In this document: positions 1-6,026 of the stretch, in pieces
Layout of the letters: the number at the start of each line of letters is the position of its first letter
How positions within the stretch are numbered: the first letter of the stretch is position 1
Assembly: GCA_900549225.1 (NCBI GenBank)
Contig: URNP01000033.1
Location: 1 to 13,320, forward strand
Direction of reading: 5' to 3'
DNA: 13,320 bases
DNA from: an uncultured Eubacteriales bacterium
GTDB taxonomy: Bacteria > Bacillota > Clostridia > Christensenellales > CAG-917
Position numbers and translations under genes: made by a program
Notes under the pieces: generated by a model
The model's database searches: none
What the model was told of the DNA's origin: nothing
The model's input: only the letters and a program-made list of their open reading frames with translations

Positions 1-25
1 ATATCATCGCCATAGGCGATATCAT
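1..25. repeat. ATATCA-joined micro-hairpin repeat, left-edge copy
   Basis: A small hairpin (TCGCC, loop ATA, GGCGA) is flanked on both sides by ATATCA. The same architecture, a short variable hairpin between ATATCA spacers, recurs as a longer array at 1885-1958. The left boundary may lie outside the window. It sits just beyond the terminator of the 458-codon gene. Function is unknown; it is most likely a member of an interspersed palindromic repeat family. Confidence 0.5.
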
Positions 26-26
26 T

Positions 27-53
27 AAAAAAAGCATGCGCCGTCAGGCGCAT
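27..53 (-). terminator. Intrinsic terminator of the 458-codon gene
   Basis: On the minus strand a 7-bp stem (ATGCGCC / GGCGCAT, 4-nt loop) begins one base beyond the stop codon and is followed by GC and seven T residues. This is a classical Rho-independent terminator for the gene that ends at 55. On the plus strand the T tract is only about four bases, so it should act mainly on the minus strand. Confidence 0.8.
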
Positions 54-54
54 T

Positions 55-1431
55 TTACTTCTTCACCACAACCGTCACGTCGAGCGGTTTGTTTGCAAGT
101 TTAATATATCTCGTCCCCTCGATTCTCGTCGAGCCGAGATAAATTCTCGTGTCGTCACCTCTTTTAAGGTGCATAGTATGATTTACGCCGTTCTTTGAAA
201 AAACGACGTCGGCACTCTCGATATTTTCGGGCAAATGAGGAGAAACTCTCAACACGTTTCCCTTCGTTGAAATTCCGAAATTCAGGTTGTCAAACTTGTA
301 TATAGGTTCAAAACTATTCTCAAAATCGACGATTTTTGAAATACTTTTGTTCTCTTTTCCCTTTTTACCGCCAAAATAGACGCTCATAAAGAAATCTGAA
401 TTGAGCCCTGAGCCAAGCATCGAAATATCGTTTTTGTGTGATATCACGCACGCAACGCCGCCAAACCAATTGATTCTTTTCATCTTGCTATGCCCTGCCG
501 ATGCGCTTTGCATATACTTCTCGACTCTTATCGCATACATAAATTCGTCAAGATTTTCTTTGTCGCTCAACTTTGATGCAAGCGACAAAAACGCCTTCTT
601 TTCGTTTTCGCTTGCGTTTTGAAAACTATCGAATTTATCGTATATCTCGAGCGGCGAATAATATCTTGAAAAATCGAAGTTAAGCACGTACCCGACGTCG
701 TCAACTAGCCTTGCGTAAATCGTGTACAATCCGTCCACCGCCCCTTCGAGCGACGACACGTTTGATTTTTTATAATTTGACTCTATCATGCAAAGTTCCA
801 AAAACAGTTTGGATTTTGCAAAACTCTTATACCTTTTGTCCAAAGCAAGATTTCCGTCGTCCTTTACGTACTTCTTTGCGATTTTCAGAACTTTCGCAAC
901 GGTATTGAGATTCTCCAAGATATAATACAACTTTTCAAGAATCGCATACAAAAACGCCTCTTTCATACTTTCGATCTCAAAGTATGTGAGCGTACGCACC
1001 CTGTTTTGTTCGCAAGCGATGATTTTGAATCTATCCTCGGTAAAAATCCACCCTGCCGACGACAAGCAAAGTTTTGCGATTTTCACGTTTCTCGGTTCGT
1101 TCTCTATGCTCGGATTGTCGCAAAGCGGCGAAAAATCAATTTTGCATATCTGATCGACGATCGCCTTATCGCCAAAAAAGTCCTCGAATATTCCCTTATA
1201 CTTTTTGCTTTTCAAAACGAAGCGCAGCCATTTCACTCTTCTTTTGTATTGCTTATCGTTTATCTGACAATTTTTATCGGGTGCTTGCATACGAAAAACA
1301 GTTGCCTTAACTTCTTTAAGGTACTCTTCTTCGTTGAGAGTTGGCAAAGCCTCTTCTTTCGGTTTCTTTTTCACGAGCAAGTACGCCACGAAAAACACCG
1401 CAAACACCAATATCGTCAATGCATATTCCAT
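55..1431 (-). CDS. Hypothetical membrane-anchored protein (458 aa)
   Basis: I do not recognise this protein. Residues about 4-20 form one hydrophobic helix (LTILVFAVFFVAYLLV) followed by KKKPK, as in a signal anchor with the bulk of the chain outside or peripheral to the membrane. Residues about 30-290 are lysine-rich and predicted mostly helical. The last 150 residues alternate hydrophobic and polar residues as in beta-strands. A stretch near residue 395 (LRVSPHLPEN) recalls, only remotely, the C-terminal part of GH94-type glycoside phosphorylases; I do not assign that function. The ATG at 1431 is kept because it places the anchor at the N terminus. No good Shine-Dalgarno lies at normal distance, and a GGGAG lies about 30 nt upstream inside the direct repeat. 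It is monocistronic, with its own terminator. It is surrounded by repeats, unlike the conserved genes to the right, and could be lineage-specific. Confidence 0.75.
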   Translation of the reverse strand: MEYALTILVFAVFFVAYLLVKKKPKEEALPTLNEEEYLKEVKATVFRMQAPDKNCQINDKQYKRRVKWLRFVLKSKKYKGIFEDFFGDKAIVDQICKIDFSPLCDNPSIENEPRNVKIAKLCLSSAGWIFTEDRFKIIACEQNRVRTLTYFEIESMKEAFLYAILEKLYYILENLNTVAKVLKIAKKYVKDDGNLALDKRYKSFAKSKLFLELCMIESNYKKSNVSSLEGAVDGLYTIYARLVDDVGYVLNFDFSRYYSPLEIYDKFDSFQNASENEKKAFLSLASKLSDKENLDEFMYAIRVEKYMQSASAGHSKMKRINWFGGVACVISHKNDISMLGSGLNSDFFMSVYFGGKKGKENKSISKIVDFENSFEPIYKFDNLNFGISTKGNVLRVSPHLPENIESADVVFSKNGVNHTMHLKRGDDTRIYLGSTRIEGTRYIKLANKPLDVTVVVKK

Positions 1432-1441
1432 ATCGCAATTA

Positions 1442-1531
1442 TTTCCATCGCCCCTGCAAATTACTCCCTTATACCAAATCTTTTTATATAATTATTTAGA
1501 TAAAATTTTTCTCAACCGCACCATAGGTGCA
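1442..1531. repeat. Direct repeat copy A (leader of the 458-codon gene)
   Basis: About 90 bp that recur at 1567-1661 with roughly 90% identity; start-to-start distance is 125 bp. It runs from TTTCCATCG, through CCCTGCAAATTACTCC and TTATACCAAATC, to CTCAACCGCACC and a CCATAGG mini-hairpin. Read on the minus strand, this is the region immediately upstream of the 458-codon gene and contains a possible promoter and a GGGAG motif. The repeat may therefore carry a promoter and leader. Differences are scattered point changes, a 1-nt indel and extra bases (TAGCGC) in copy B. Confidence 0.85.
1486..1515 (-). promoter_or_regulatory. Possible promoter of the 458-codon gene
   Basis: On the minus strand TTGAGA (1510-1515) and TTATAT (1486-1491) are separated by 18 nt, giving a leader of about 50 nt. 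Both elements are imperfect and the region is very AT-rich, so this is tentative. The same arrangement, with TTGAGG, is present in direct repeat copy B. Confidence 0.3.
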
Positions 1532-1566
1532 GTTTAACTGAAACAATCACGATTCTTTCATATTGT

Positions 1567-1661
1567 TTTCCATCGTCCCTGCAAATTACTCCTTTATACC
1601 AAATCTTTTTATATATTATTAGATAAAATTTTCCTCAACCGCACCTAGCGCCATAGGCGCA
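1567..1661. repeat. Direct repeat copy B
   Basis: Second copy of the repeat at 1442-1531. On the minus strand it carries AAGGAG, then an ATG about 15 nt on that opens only a 9-codon frame before a stop. This copy therefore looks like a duplicated leader without its gene. It ends in a GCGCC-ATA-GGCGC mini-hairpin that matches the CCATAGG hairpin at the window's left edge. Confidence 0.85.
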
Positions 1662-1884
1662 CCCACCAAACAAGTCATCGCACGGAATTTTGGTTTGAGT
1701 TCTTGCCCCACTCGTTTTGATAAGGAAGATGACTTGTGCGGAGCAGAGCAATAAACCTAGCGAGACTCTTGGCAATGCGTACACTTGCGTATTGCCATTG
1801 CCTCGGCGACGGTTTTTGCTCGTGTCATTCAGAGGAGCGTAGCAACGTGGGAATCTATCGTAGCGAATAGGAATATTCCGTAAC
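1662..1884. repeat. Non-coding stretch resembling an interspersed repeat
   Basis: No convincing gene is present. Visible structure includes a 10-bp inverted repeat (ACAAGTCATC at 1670-1679 and GATGACTTGT at 1728-1737) and a hairpin near 1780 (CAATGCG...CGTATTG). A phrase around 1820-1850, GTCATTCAGAGGAGCG on the plus strand, resembles the CATTC-GAG-GAGCG type of interspersed repeat common in gut Firmicute and Bacteroidota drafts. Together with the neighbouring hairpin array and direct repeats it makes an intergenic repeat island. Family assignment is an inference. Confidence 0.45.
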
Positions 1885-1958
1885 CCACACACAGTGTGGA
1901 TATCACCGTGCTTGCACGATATCATCACTTCGTGATATCATCGCGCAAGCGATATCAT
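1885..1958. repeat. Array of four micro-hairpins joined by ATATCA
   Basis: ATATCA occurs at 1900, 1919, 1935 and 1952. Between and before these lie small hairpins of differing sequence: CCACAC-ACA-GTGTGG (1885-1899), CGTGC-TT-GCACG (1907-1918), TCAC-TTC-GTGA (1925-1935) and TCGC-GCAA-GCGA (1941-1952, a GNRA-type loop). Stem sequences differ but every stem is self-complementary, so the fold, not the sequence, is repeated. It lies just downstream of rnpB on the minus strand. Confidence 0.7.
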
Positions 1959-1959
1959 T

Positions 1960-2014
1960 GATTTTCTTTTGCCAAAGCAAAAGAAAATCGAAGGCTCTTG
2001 CGCCTTCGATTTTC
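1960..2014 (-). terminator. rnpB terminator made of two overlapping hairpins
   Basis: Reading the minus strand, a 13-bp perfect stem (GAAAATCGAAGGC pairing with GCCTTCGATTTTC, plus positions 2002-2014 and 1983-1995, 6-nt loop) is followed by TTTTGC, as an intrinsic terminator. A second 13-bp perfect stem (1960-1972 with 1977-1989, 4-nt loop) shares seven bases (1983-1989) with the first. The two full stems therefore cannot form at once. They begin 4 nt after the predicted 3' end of RNase P RNA. Confidence 0.75.
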
Positions 2015-2017
2015 ATA

Positions 2018-2337
2018 GCGAGTATAGTCTGTAAGCCGAGTTCTGTCTTGAACGGTCATCTATCTAGGACGCACATCTCTGCACGCCTCAAGCGATATGG
2101 GGAGCGTGCGGGCCACGTTTATGCTCCCAATCTTGCATCGGGTGGGGTTTACATCGCGCATTGTTGCCAAATTGCGGGTGAGCTCTTACCTCGCCTTTCC
2201 ATCCTTACCGCAAAAGCGGCGGTATTTTTCTGTTGCACTGTCCTTGAAGTCGCCTTCACCGGGAGTTACCCGGCACCCTTGCCCTACGATGCTCGGACTT
2301 TCCTCGAATATTTCACGCGACCGCCCGGCTATCTCGC
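2018..2337 (-). ncRNA. rnpB: RNase P RNA, bacterial type A
   Basis: Catalytic RNA of ribonuclease P, which removes 5' leaders from pre-tRNAs. Minus-strand hallmarks are, in order, GAGGAAAGTCCGAGC (P4 5' strand and CR-I), then AGGGCAAGGGTGCC, GTAAACCCCACC, and the 3' signature ACAGAACTCGGCTTAC. Helix P4 can be checked directly: AGTCCGAG (2292-2299) pairs with CTCGGCTT (2033-2040), leaving the universally conserved bulged U. P1 is formed by GCGAG..ATAG at the 5' end and CTAT..CTCGC at the 3' end, which sets the boundaries; the mature ends are uncertain by a few bases. Its 320 nt are normal for this class. It is transcribed alone, with its own promoter and terminator. Confidence 0.97.
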
Positions 2338-2344
2338 ATATCAA

Positions 2345-2373
2345 ATTAAAACACAAAAACGTTTTTTTTGCAA
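2345..2373 (-). promoter_or_regulatory. Predicted sigma-A promoter of rnpB
   Basis: On the minus strand TTGCAA (2368-2373), a 17-nt spacer and TTTAAT (2345-2350) stand about 7 nt before the predicted 5' end of RNase P RNA. Spacing and position fit; the hexamers are imperfect. The rest of the gap up to the recN terminator (2374-2523) shows nothing I can identify. Confidence 0.5.
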
Positions 2374-2523
2374 TAAGATTTCACCAATCGTTTTCAAAAA
2401 ATTCATCGACGTCGAAAAATATAAAAAACACCCTCGCACCGTTTTTCGAGTTTTCAATCGCAGGGAAAAACGATGATTTCCCGCTCTTATATCAAATATT
2501 TGTCTGTAGCGAACTTTTGAAAG

Positions 2524-2562
2524 AAAAAGCCGCGTTTTTTTGCGAAAAAACACGGCTTTTTT
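2524..2562 (-). terminator. Intrinsic terminator after recN, possibly bidirectional
   Basis: A stem of AGCCG and GTTTTTT pairs with AAAAAAC and CGGCT across one C/A mismatch (2528-2557, 4-nt loop). It is flanked by A and T tracts on both sides, so it can end transcription in either direction. It lies about 70 nt beyond the recN stop codon and closes the nadK-argR-recN unit. Confidence 0.8.
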
Positions 2563-2630
2563 GCATTTTTTAAAATCGTTTTTTGATATAAATATCCGAT
2601 TTTTGATATGGATTTACAACAAAACGTCAA

Positions 2631-4328
2631 TTATTTTGCGGATATCGACGCCTTATATCTTTGAGCGTTTGCCTTCATTTCCTTTGCGTGCGGCACTGCG
2701 TATATCGAATAATCGTTGCCGCCTATAAGCCTTGCCACTTCGTCCGTATCGTCTTTCAAAAGGTCGATATGAGTGTAAGTTTTGCCGTTTTCAGTGGACT
2801 TTGAGATGAGATAATGGTTGTCAGCCATAGATGCAAGCGACGGCATATGTGTGACTGCAATGACCTGCCTTGCCCTTGAAATATTGCACATTTTTTCGGA
2901 CACGACTTGCGATATATTGCCCGAAATTCCGGTATCTATCTCATCGAAAACCATAGTTCCGATATCGTCAACGCCTGCCAAAATATTTTTGAACGCAAGC
3001 ATAAATCTTGACATTTCACCACCCGAAATTATCTTTGCAAGCGGTTTAAGCGGCTCTCCGACGTTAGGAGAAATCAAAAATTCCACGCTGTCCATTCCGT
3101 TTGCCGAAATATCGTCAACGTCGCTTGTGCACTTAAAATCAACTTTGAAAGTCGAACCGCCCATACCCAAATCACAAAGTTCTTTGGTTATGTCTTTTTC
3201 AAACTTTTCAGCCACGATTTCCCTCTGTTTAGAGAGTTTTTTGGCACTTTCAAGCAGTTTTTCGGACGCTTTCTTTATCTCTTTTTCAAGCGCTTCCACT
3301 CGCTCTTGCGCGTGTAAAAGCACGTCTGCTTCCTTCACTGCTTCGTCGTAGAATTTTTGCAAAGATTCAAAATTTCCGCCGTATTTTCTCAAAATCGTGC
3401 GTACGACTTCCAATCTTTCTTCGATTTTTTCTGCCGAGCGTGAATCGAAGTCGAGTTTTTGAAGCATATCGGATAAAGTTTCCGAAATATCGGTTATTTC
3501 CACTTTGCACGAATCGAGTCTGTCCGCAATCGGCGCAACTCCTTCGTCGTATGAGGATATGGAATTCAGAAGCGACGATGCGTTCTTTATTGACGCACTC
3601 ACGCTCTGCGAATCGTATCCGTCAAGCAAATTTTTTGCTCCTTCGAGTGCGGATATGATTTTCTCCATATTGCGAATACGCTTGCGCGCGGCAAGAAGTT
3701 CGTCTTCTTCCCCATCTTTTACGTCCGCTTTTTCGATTTCGTCTATTTGGAAGGATAAAATATCGAGTTTTCTCTCTCTTTCGTCTGCGTTTCCGAATCG
3801 TGAAAACTCTCTTTTCAGTGAAGAATAATTTTTATAATCTGTCGCAACTTCGTCTTTAAGCGTTGCGATTTGCTTTTCCCCGAGTTTATCCAAAAGTACG
3901 ATATGGTTTGCACTTTTGAGCAAAGATTGATGCTCGTGCTGCCCGTGAATATCCACGAGAAGTTCCGTCAAACCTTTCAAAGACGAAAGAGTTGAGATCC
4001 TTCCGTTGATTCTGCATTCGTTCTTTCCGTCGAGAGTCATTCTTCTACGAAGAATGAGCACGTCCTCGACGTCGATTCCGAGGTCGTCGAGATAGGCTTG
4101 AACTGACGGCGTGAGATAATCCTCGAACACAGCCTCCACCGTCGCTCTGTCCGTGCCGAAACGGATGAGCGACTTGTCTGCGCGCTCACCCAAAACGAAA
4201 TTGAGCGAGTCGATTATTATAGACTTGCCCGCGCCCGTTTCACCGCTGAGAATATTCAACCCGTTTTTCAATTCAAGGTTGAGTTTGTCAATCAGCGCAA
4301 TGTTTTCGATTGAAAGTTGACAAAGCAT
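2631..4328 (-). CDS. recN: DNA repair protein RecN
   Basis: SMC-like ATPase that acts early in repair of DNA double-strand breaks. The N-terminal half-site holds the Walker A motif GETGAGKS (residues 29-36). A long central coiled coil follows (about 150-390, many charged heptads such as KEIKKASEKLLESAKKL). The C-terminal half-site holds the ABC signature SGGEMSR (about 435-441), Walker B MVFDEIDTG (about 459-467) and the switch histidine in AVTHMPSLA. At 565 aa it is full length for the family. The ATG at 4328 is preceded by AAAGGCGGTGA, one mismatch from a perfect Shine-Dalgarno, and that site directly abuts a 7-bp hairpin. It is the last gene of nadK-argR-recN, separated from argR by 212 nt. 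Confidence 0.97.
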   Translation of the reverse strand: MLCQLSIENIALIDKLNLELKNGLNILSGETGAGKSIIIDSLNFVLGERADKSLIRFGTDRATVEAVFEDYLTPSVQAYLDDLGIDVEDVLILRRRMTLDGKNECRINGRISTLSSLKGLTELLVDIHGQHEHQSLLKSANHIVLLDKLGEKQIATLKDEVATDYKNYSSLKREFSRFGNADERERKLDILSFQIDEIEKADVKDGEEDELLAARKRIRNMEKIISALEGAKNLLDGYDSQSVSASIKNASSLLNSISSYDEGVAPIADRLDSCKVEITDISETLSDMLQKLDFDSRSAEKIEERLEVVRTILRKYGGNFESLQKFYDEAVKEADVLLHAQERVEALEKEIKKASEKLLESAKKLSKQREIVAEKFEKDITKELCDLGMGGSTFKVDFKCTSDVDDISANGMDSVEFLISPNVGEPLKPLAKIISGGEMSRFMLAFKNILAGVDDIGTMVFDEIDTGISGNISQVVSEKMCNISRARQVIAVTHMPSLASMADNHYLISKSTENGKTYTHIDLLKDDTDEVARLIGGNDYSIYAVPHAKEMKANAQRYKASISAK

Positions 4329-4339
4329 ATTTCACCGCC

Positions 4340-4355
4340 TTTGACCTCGGTCAAA
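4340..4355 (-). promoter_or_regulatory. Hairpin abutting the recN ribosome binding site
   Basis: On the minus strand TTTGACC, GA, GGTCAAA forms a 7-bp inverted repeat whose last AAA is the first part of the AAAGGCGGTGA Shine-Dalgarno of recN. It could be an operator or a hairpin affecting ribosome access. It does not match the Gram-positive LexA box pattern (GAAC-N4-GTTC). Confidence 0.4.
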
Positions 4356-4452
4356 AAGCAAAATTCCCTTTTGTTTCTCGTTTTTGTGGTTAGAATAGGT
4401 ATTCTATCACACGACTTACTGCTTAATGAGCAACGTACAATTACTCTCTACA

Positions 4453-4541
4453 CGATTTGGTATAAACGGTTAACTGTTAGGAATCGTTTTCCGATTGGTA
4501 TTGCTATACTATATCGTTTAGTATCGGCTACGATTCGGTAT
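4453..4541. repeat. Three short repeats at exactly 39-bp spacing between recN and argR
   Basis: CGATTTGGTAT (4453), CGATTGGTAT (4492) and CGATTCGGTAT (4531) are spaced 39 bp apart start to start; the last reaches the argR stop codon. The intervening bases are only weakly alike. This may be a degenerate tandem duplication or spaced protein-binding sites. It does not resemble the known ARG-box consensus. Confidence 0.35.
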
Positions 4542-5014
4542 CAGTTGAAAAGTCTGTTGGCTTCAAGCAAATCTTCAAGACGTCTGCGAATCGTATCGGC
4601 GTGTTCCACACCGTCAACCGCAACGAAAATCGTGTTGTCGCCTGCAATTACGCCGAGCACCTCGTCATATGAAAGTTTGTCGATAAGTTCTGCGGCAGGA
4701 CCTGCGCTTCCCGTTTCGGTTTTTAGCACGATGAGATTGCCCGTGCTCTTGATTGACACGACGGTATTTTTGAACATGCTCAAAAATTTGTCTGCGGCGC
4801 TCGATTCTTTGGACTGTTGCGCGGCGTACTTATAATGTCTGCCGTCGCTTGAGAGCGTCTTGATGATGCCCATTTCCTTTATATCGCGCGACACCGTTGC
4901 CTGCGTAACGGAAAAACCTTCACTGCGAAGGTAATCGACGAGTTCTTCTTGCGTGTCTATGTCGTGCTTGGAAATGATATCCAAAATTTTGAGTTGTCTG
5001 TTTGCTCTTGCCAT
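4541..5014 (-). CDS. argR: Arginine repressor ArgR
   Basis: Arginine-sensing transcription factor (ArgR/AhrC family) that binds ARG boxes as a hexamer to repress biosynthesis and, in Bacillus, to activate catabolism. Residues 1-70 are the winged helix domain with the family motif ATVSRDIKEM (39-48). Residues about 80-157 are the oligomerisation and arginine-binding domain, with GSAGPAAELID and VLGVIAGDNTIFV, whose acidic residues contact arginine. The length of 157 aa is typical. The ATG at 5014 has AAGGAG seven bases upstream. It starts 13 nt after the nadK stop codon, so the two are co-transcribed. nadK-argR-recN is a conserved Firmicute order. Confidence 0.97.
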   Translation of the reverse strand: MARANRQLKILDIISKHDIDTQEELVDYLRSEGFSVTQATVSRDIKEMGIIKTLSSDGRHYKYAAQQSKESSAADKFLSMFKNTVVSIKSTGNLIVLKTETGSAGPAAELIDKLSYDEVLGVIAGDNTIFVAVDGVEHADTIRRRLEDLLEANRLFN

Positions 5015-5027
5015 AGTTAACTCCTTA

Positions 5028-5828
5028 TCATCTGGGGTCTACAGATCCCCATCTGTTCATCTTTTGAATGAGTTTTTTATAAAAATTGTCGTTTTCCGTT
5101 TTCAAAAACTTCACGCTATGAGCGGATTTTTGAACGGTTATAGATTTTGCTCCGACTATATCGAGGATATTTTCGCCGTCGGCGCAAAGCACTGCCTTTT
5201 CGTCCTCTCTCAATCGCAATTCGATCTTCGCATCCGAGTTTACGACCATAGGTCTTGAATGCAAAGAATGCGCGCAAATTGGAATTATCACGATTGCGGA
5301 AACGTTGGGCGCGAGTATCGGACCGCCTGCCGAGAGCGAATACGCCGTCGAGCCTGTCGGCGAAGATACGATAGCCCCGTCGCTGTGATAACTGTCAACG
5401 AACTTTGAATCGACGAAAACGTCGATATAAACGGGTCTTGACGTCGTGCTTTTCAGCACGATTTCGTTGAGTGCTTCGGCTCTCGTTTCCCCGCAATTCA
5501 CACAAAGCGCCATTCTCTCGTCATAATCCCCGCAATTTATGCCGTCGACGATATTCGATATCGGTGAATCCTTTTCAAACTGCGTCAAAAAGCCGAGATT
5601 GCCTACGTTTATACCCGTGACGATCACGTCGTCACGCACGCTCTTTACCGCTTCGAGCACCGTCCCGTCACCGCCGAAAACCACCAAATCGTGGCAGTCT
5701 GTGGGCAGGTCGTTTCCACTGACGACTTCGCATACGTCAAAAGCGCCGATTGCCTTCAATTGCTCGGTAACGGCGTCCTTTTCCGCTGAAGATTCCGCTT
5801 TTGTGAAAATTGCGATTTTCTTTCTCAT
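5028..5828 (-). CDS. nadK: NAD kinase
   Basis: Phosphorylates NAD+ to NADP+ in the cytoplasm. Visible motifs are the nucleotide-binding GGDGT (about 52-56), the NE motif in ALNEIVLK, the glycine-rich DGAIVSSPTGSTAYSLSAGGPI and the NADP-family motif HSLHSRPMVV. The length of 267 aa is normal. I start at the ATG at 5828 (MRKKIAIFTK); an in-frame TTG at 5834 would add only two residues and has no support. There is no Shine-Dalgarno, and the consensus -10 element ends only 12 nt upstream of the ATG, so the mRNA should have a leader of about five bases. First gene of nadK-argR-recN. Confidence 0.96.
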   Translation of the reverse strand: MRKKIAIFTKAESSAEKDAVTEQLKAIGAFDVCEVVSGNDLPTDCHDLVVFGGDGTVLEAVKSVRDDVIVTGINVGNLGFLTQFEKDSPISNIVDGINCGDYDERMALCVNCGETRAEALNEIVLKSTTSRPVYIDVFVDSKFVDSYHSDGAIVSSPTGSTAYSLSAGGPILAPNVSAIVIIPICAHSLHSRPMVVNSDAKIELRLREDEKAVLCADGENILDIVGAKSITVQKSAHSVKFLKTENDNFYKKLIQKMNRWGSVDPR

Positions 5829-5839
5829 AAGCAAGAGCC

Positions 5840-5868
5840 ATTATACAACGTTGAACGGATTTATTCAA
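5840..5868 (-). promoter_or_regulatory. Promoter of nadK-argR-recN
   Basis: On the minus strand TTGAAT (5863-5868), a 17-nt spacer and a perfect TATAAT (5840-5845). The expected start of transcription, about seven bases on, lies within roughly 5 nt of the nadK ATG. An inverted TTGAA...TTCAA overlaps the -35 region and could be an operator. Confidence 0.75.
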
Positions 5869-5901
5869 GTATGCACGCAATTTTTATTAAAAAATTGTAT
5901 A

Positions 5902-5921
5902 TTTGCATATTTTTATGCAAA
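5902..5921. promoter_or_regulatory. 8-bp inverted repeat between divergent promoters
   Basis: TTTGCATA, TTTT, TATGCAAA is a perfect 8-bp inverted repeat midway between the nadK promoter and that of the small plus-strand membrane-protein gene. Its symmetry suggests a regulator site for one or both promoters, but AT-rich intergenic DNA can give such repeats by chance. Confidence 0.35.
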
Positions 5922-5992
5922 ATCGACAAATTCCGCAACTTTACTTTTTGAGCAAATATATCGCGGAAACCATCCGAATATTCGCCAAAGAT

Positions 5993-6020
5993 TTGACATA
6001 TCGACGGCATTTTGTATAAT
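5993..6020 (+). promoter_or_regulatory. Consensus promoter of the 102-codon gene
   Basis: TTGACA (5993-5998), a 16-nt spacer and TATAAT (6015-6020), both hexamers perfect. Transcription should start about seven bases further on, at or next to the A of the ATG at 6027. Confidence 0.85.
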
Positions 6021-6026
6021 TGAGAT

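Noticed and set aside
1442..1661. Ends of an insertion sequence
   Set aside because: The two copies are direct, not inverted, and no transposase or target-site duplication lies between or around them.
1635..1928. A 97-codon minus-strand open frame in the repeat island
   Set aside because: It runs through direct repeat B, the interspersed-repeat-like stretch and into the hairpin array; its protein has no family-like features and no proper ribosome site. Repeat-derived.
1885..1958. CRISPR array
   Set aside because: The constant part is only six bases, the variable parts are self-complementary, and no cas gene is present.
1958..2573. Plus-strand open frames of 172 and 158 codons
   Set aside because: They are antisense to RNase P RNA and its promoter region.
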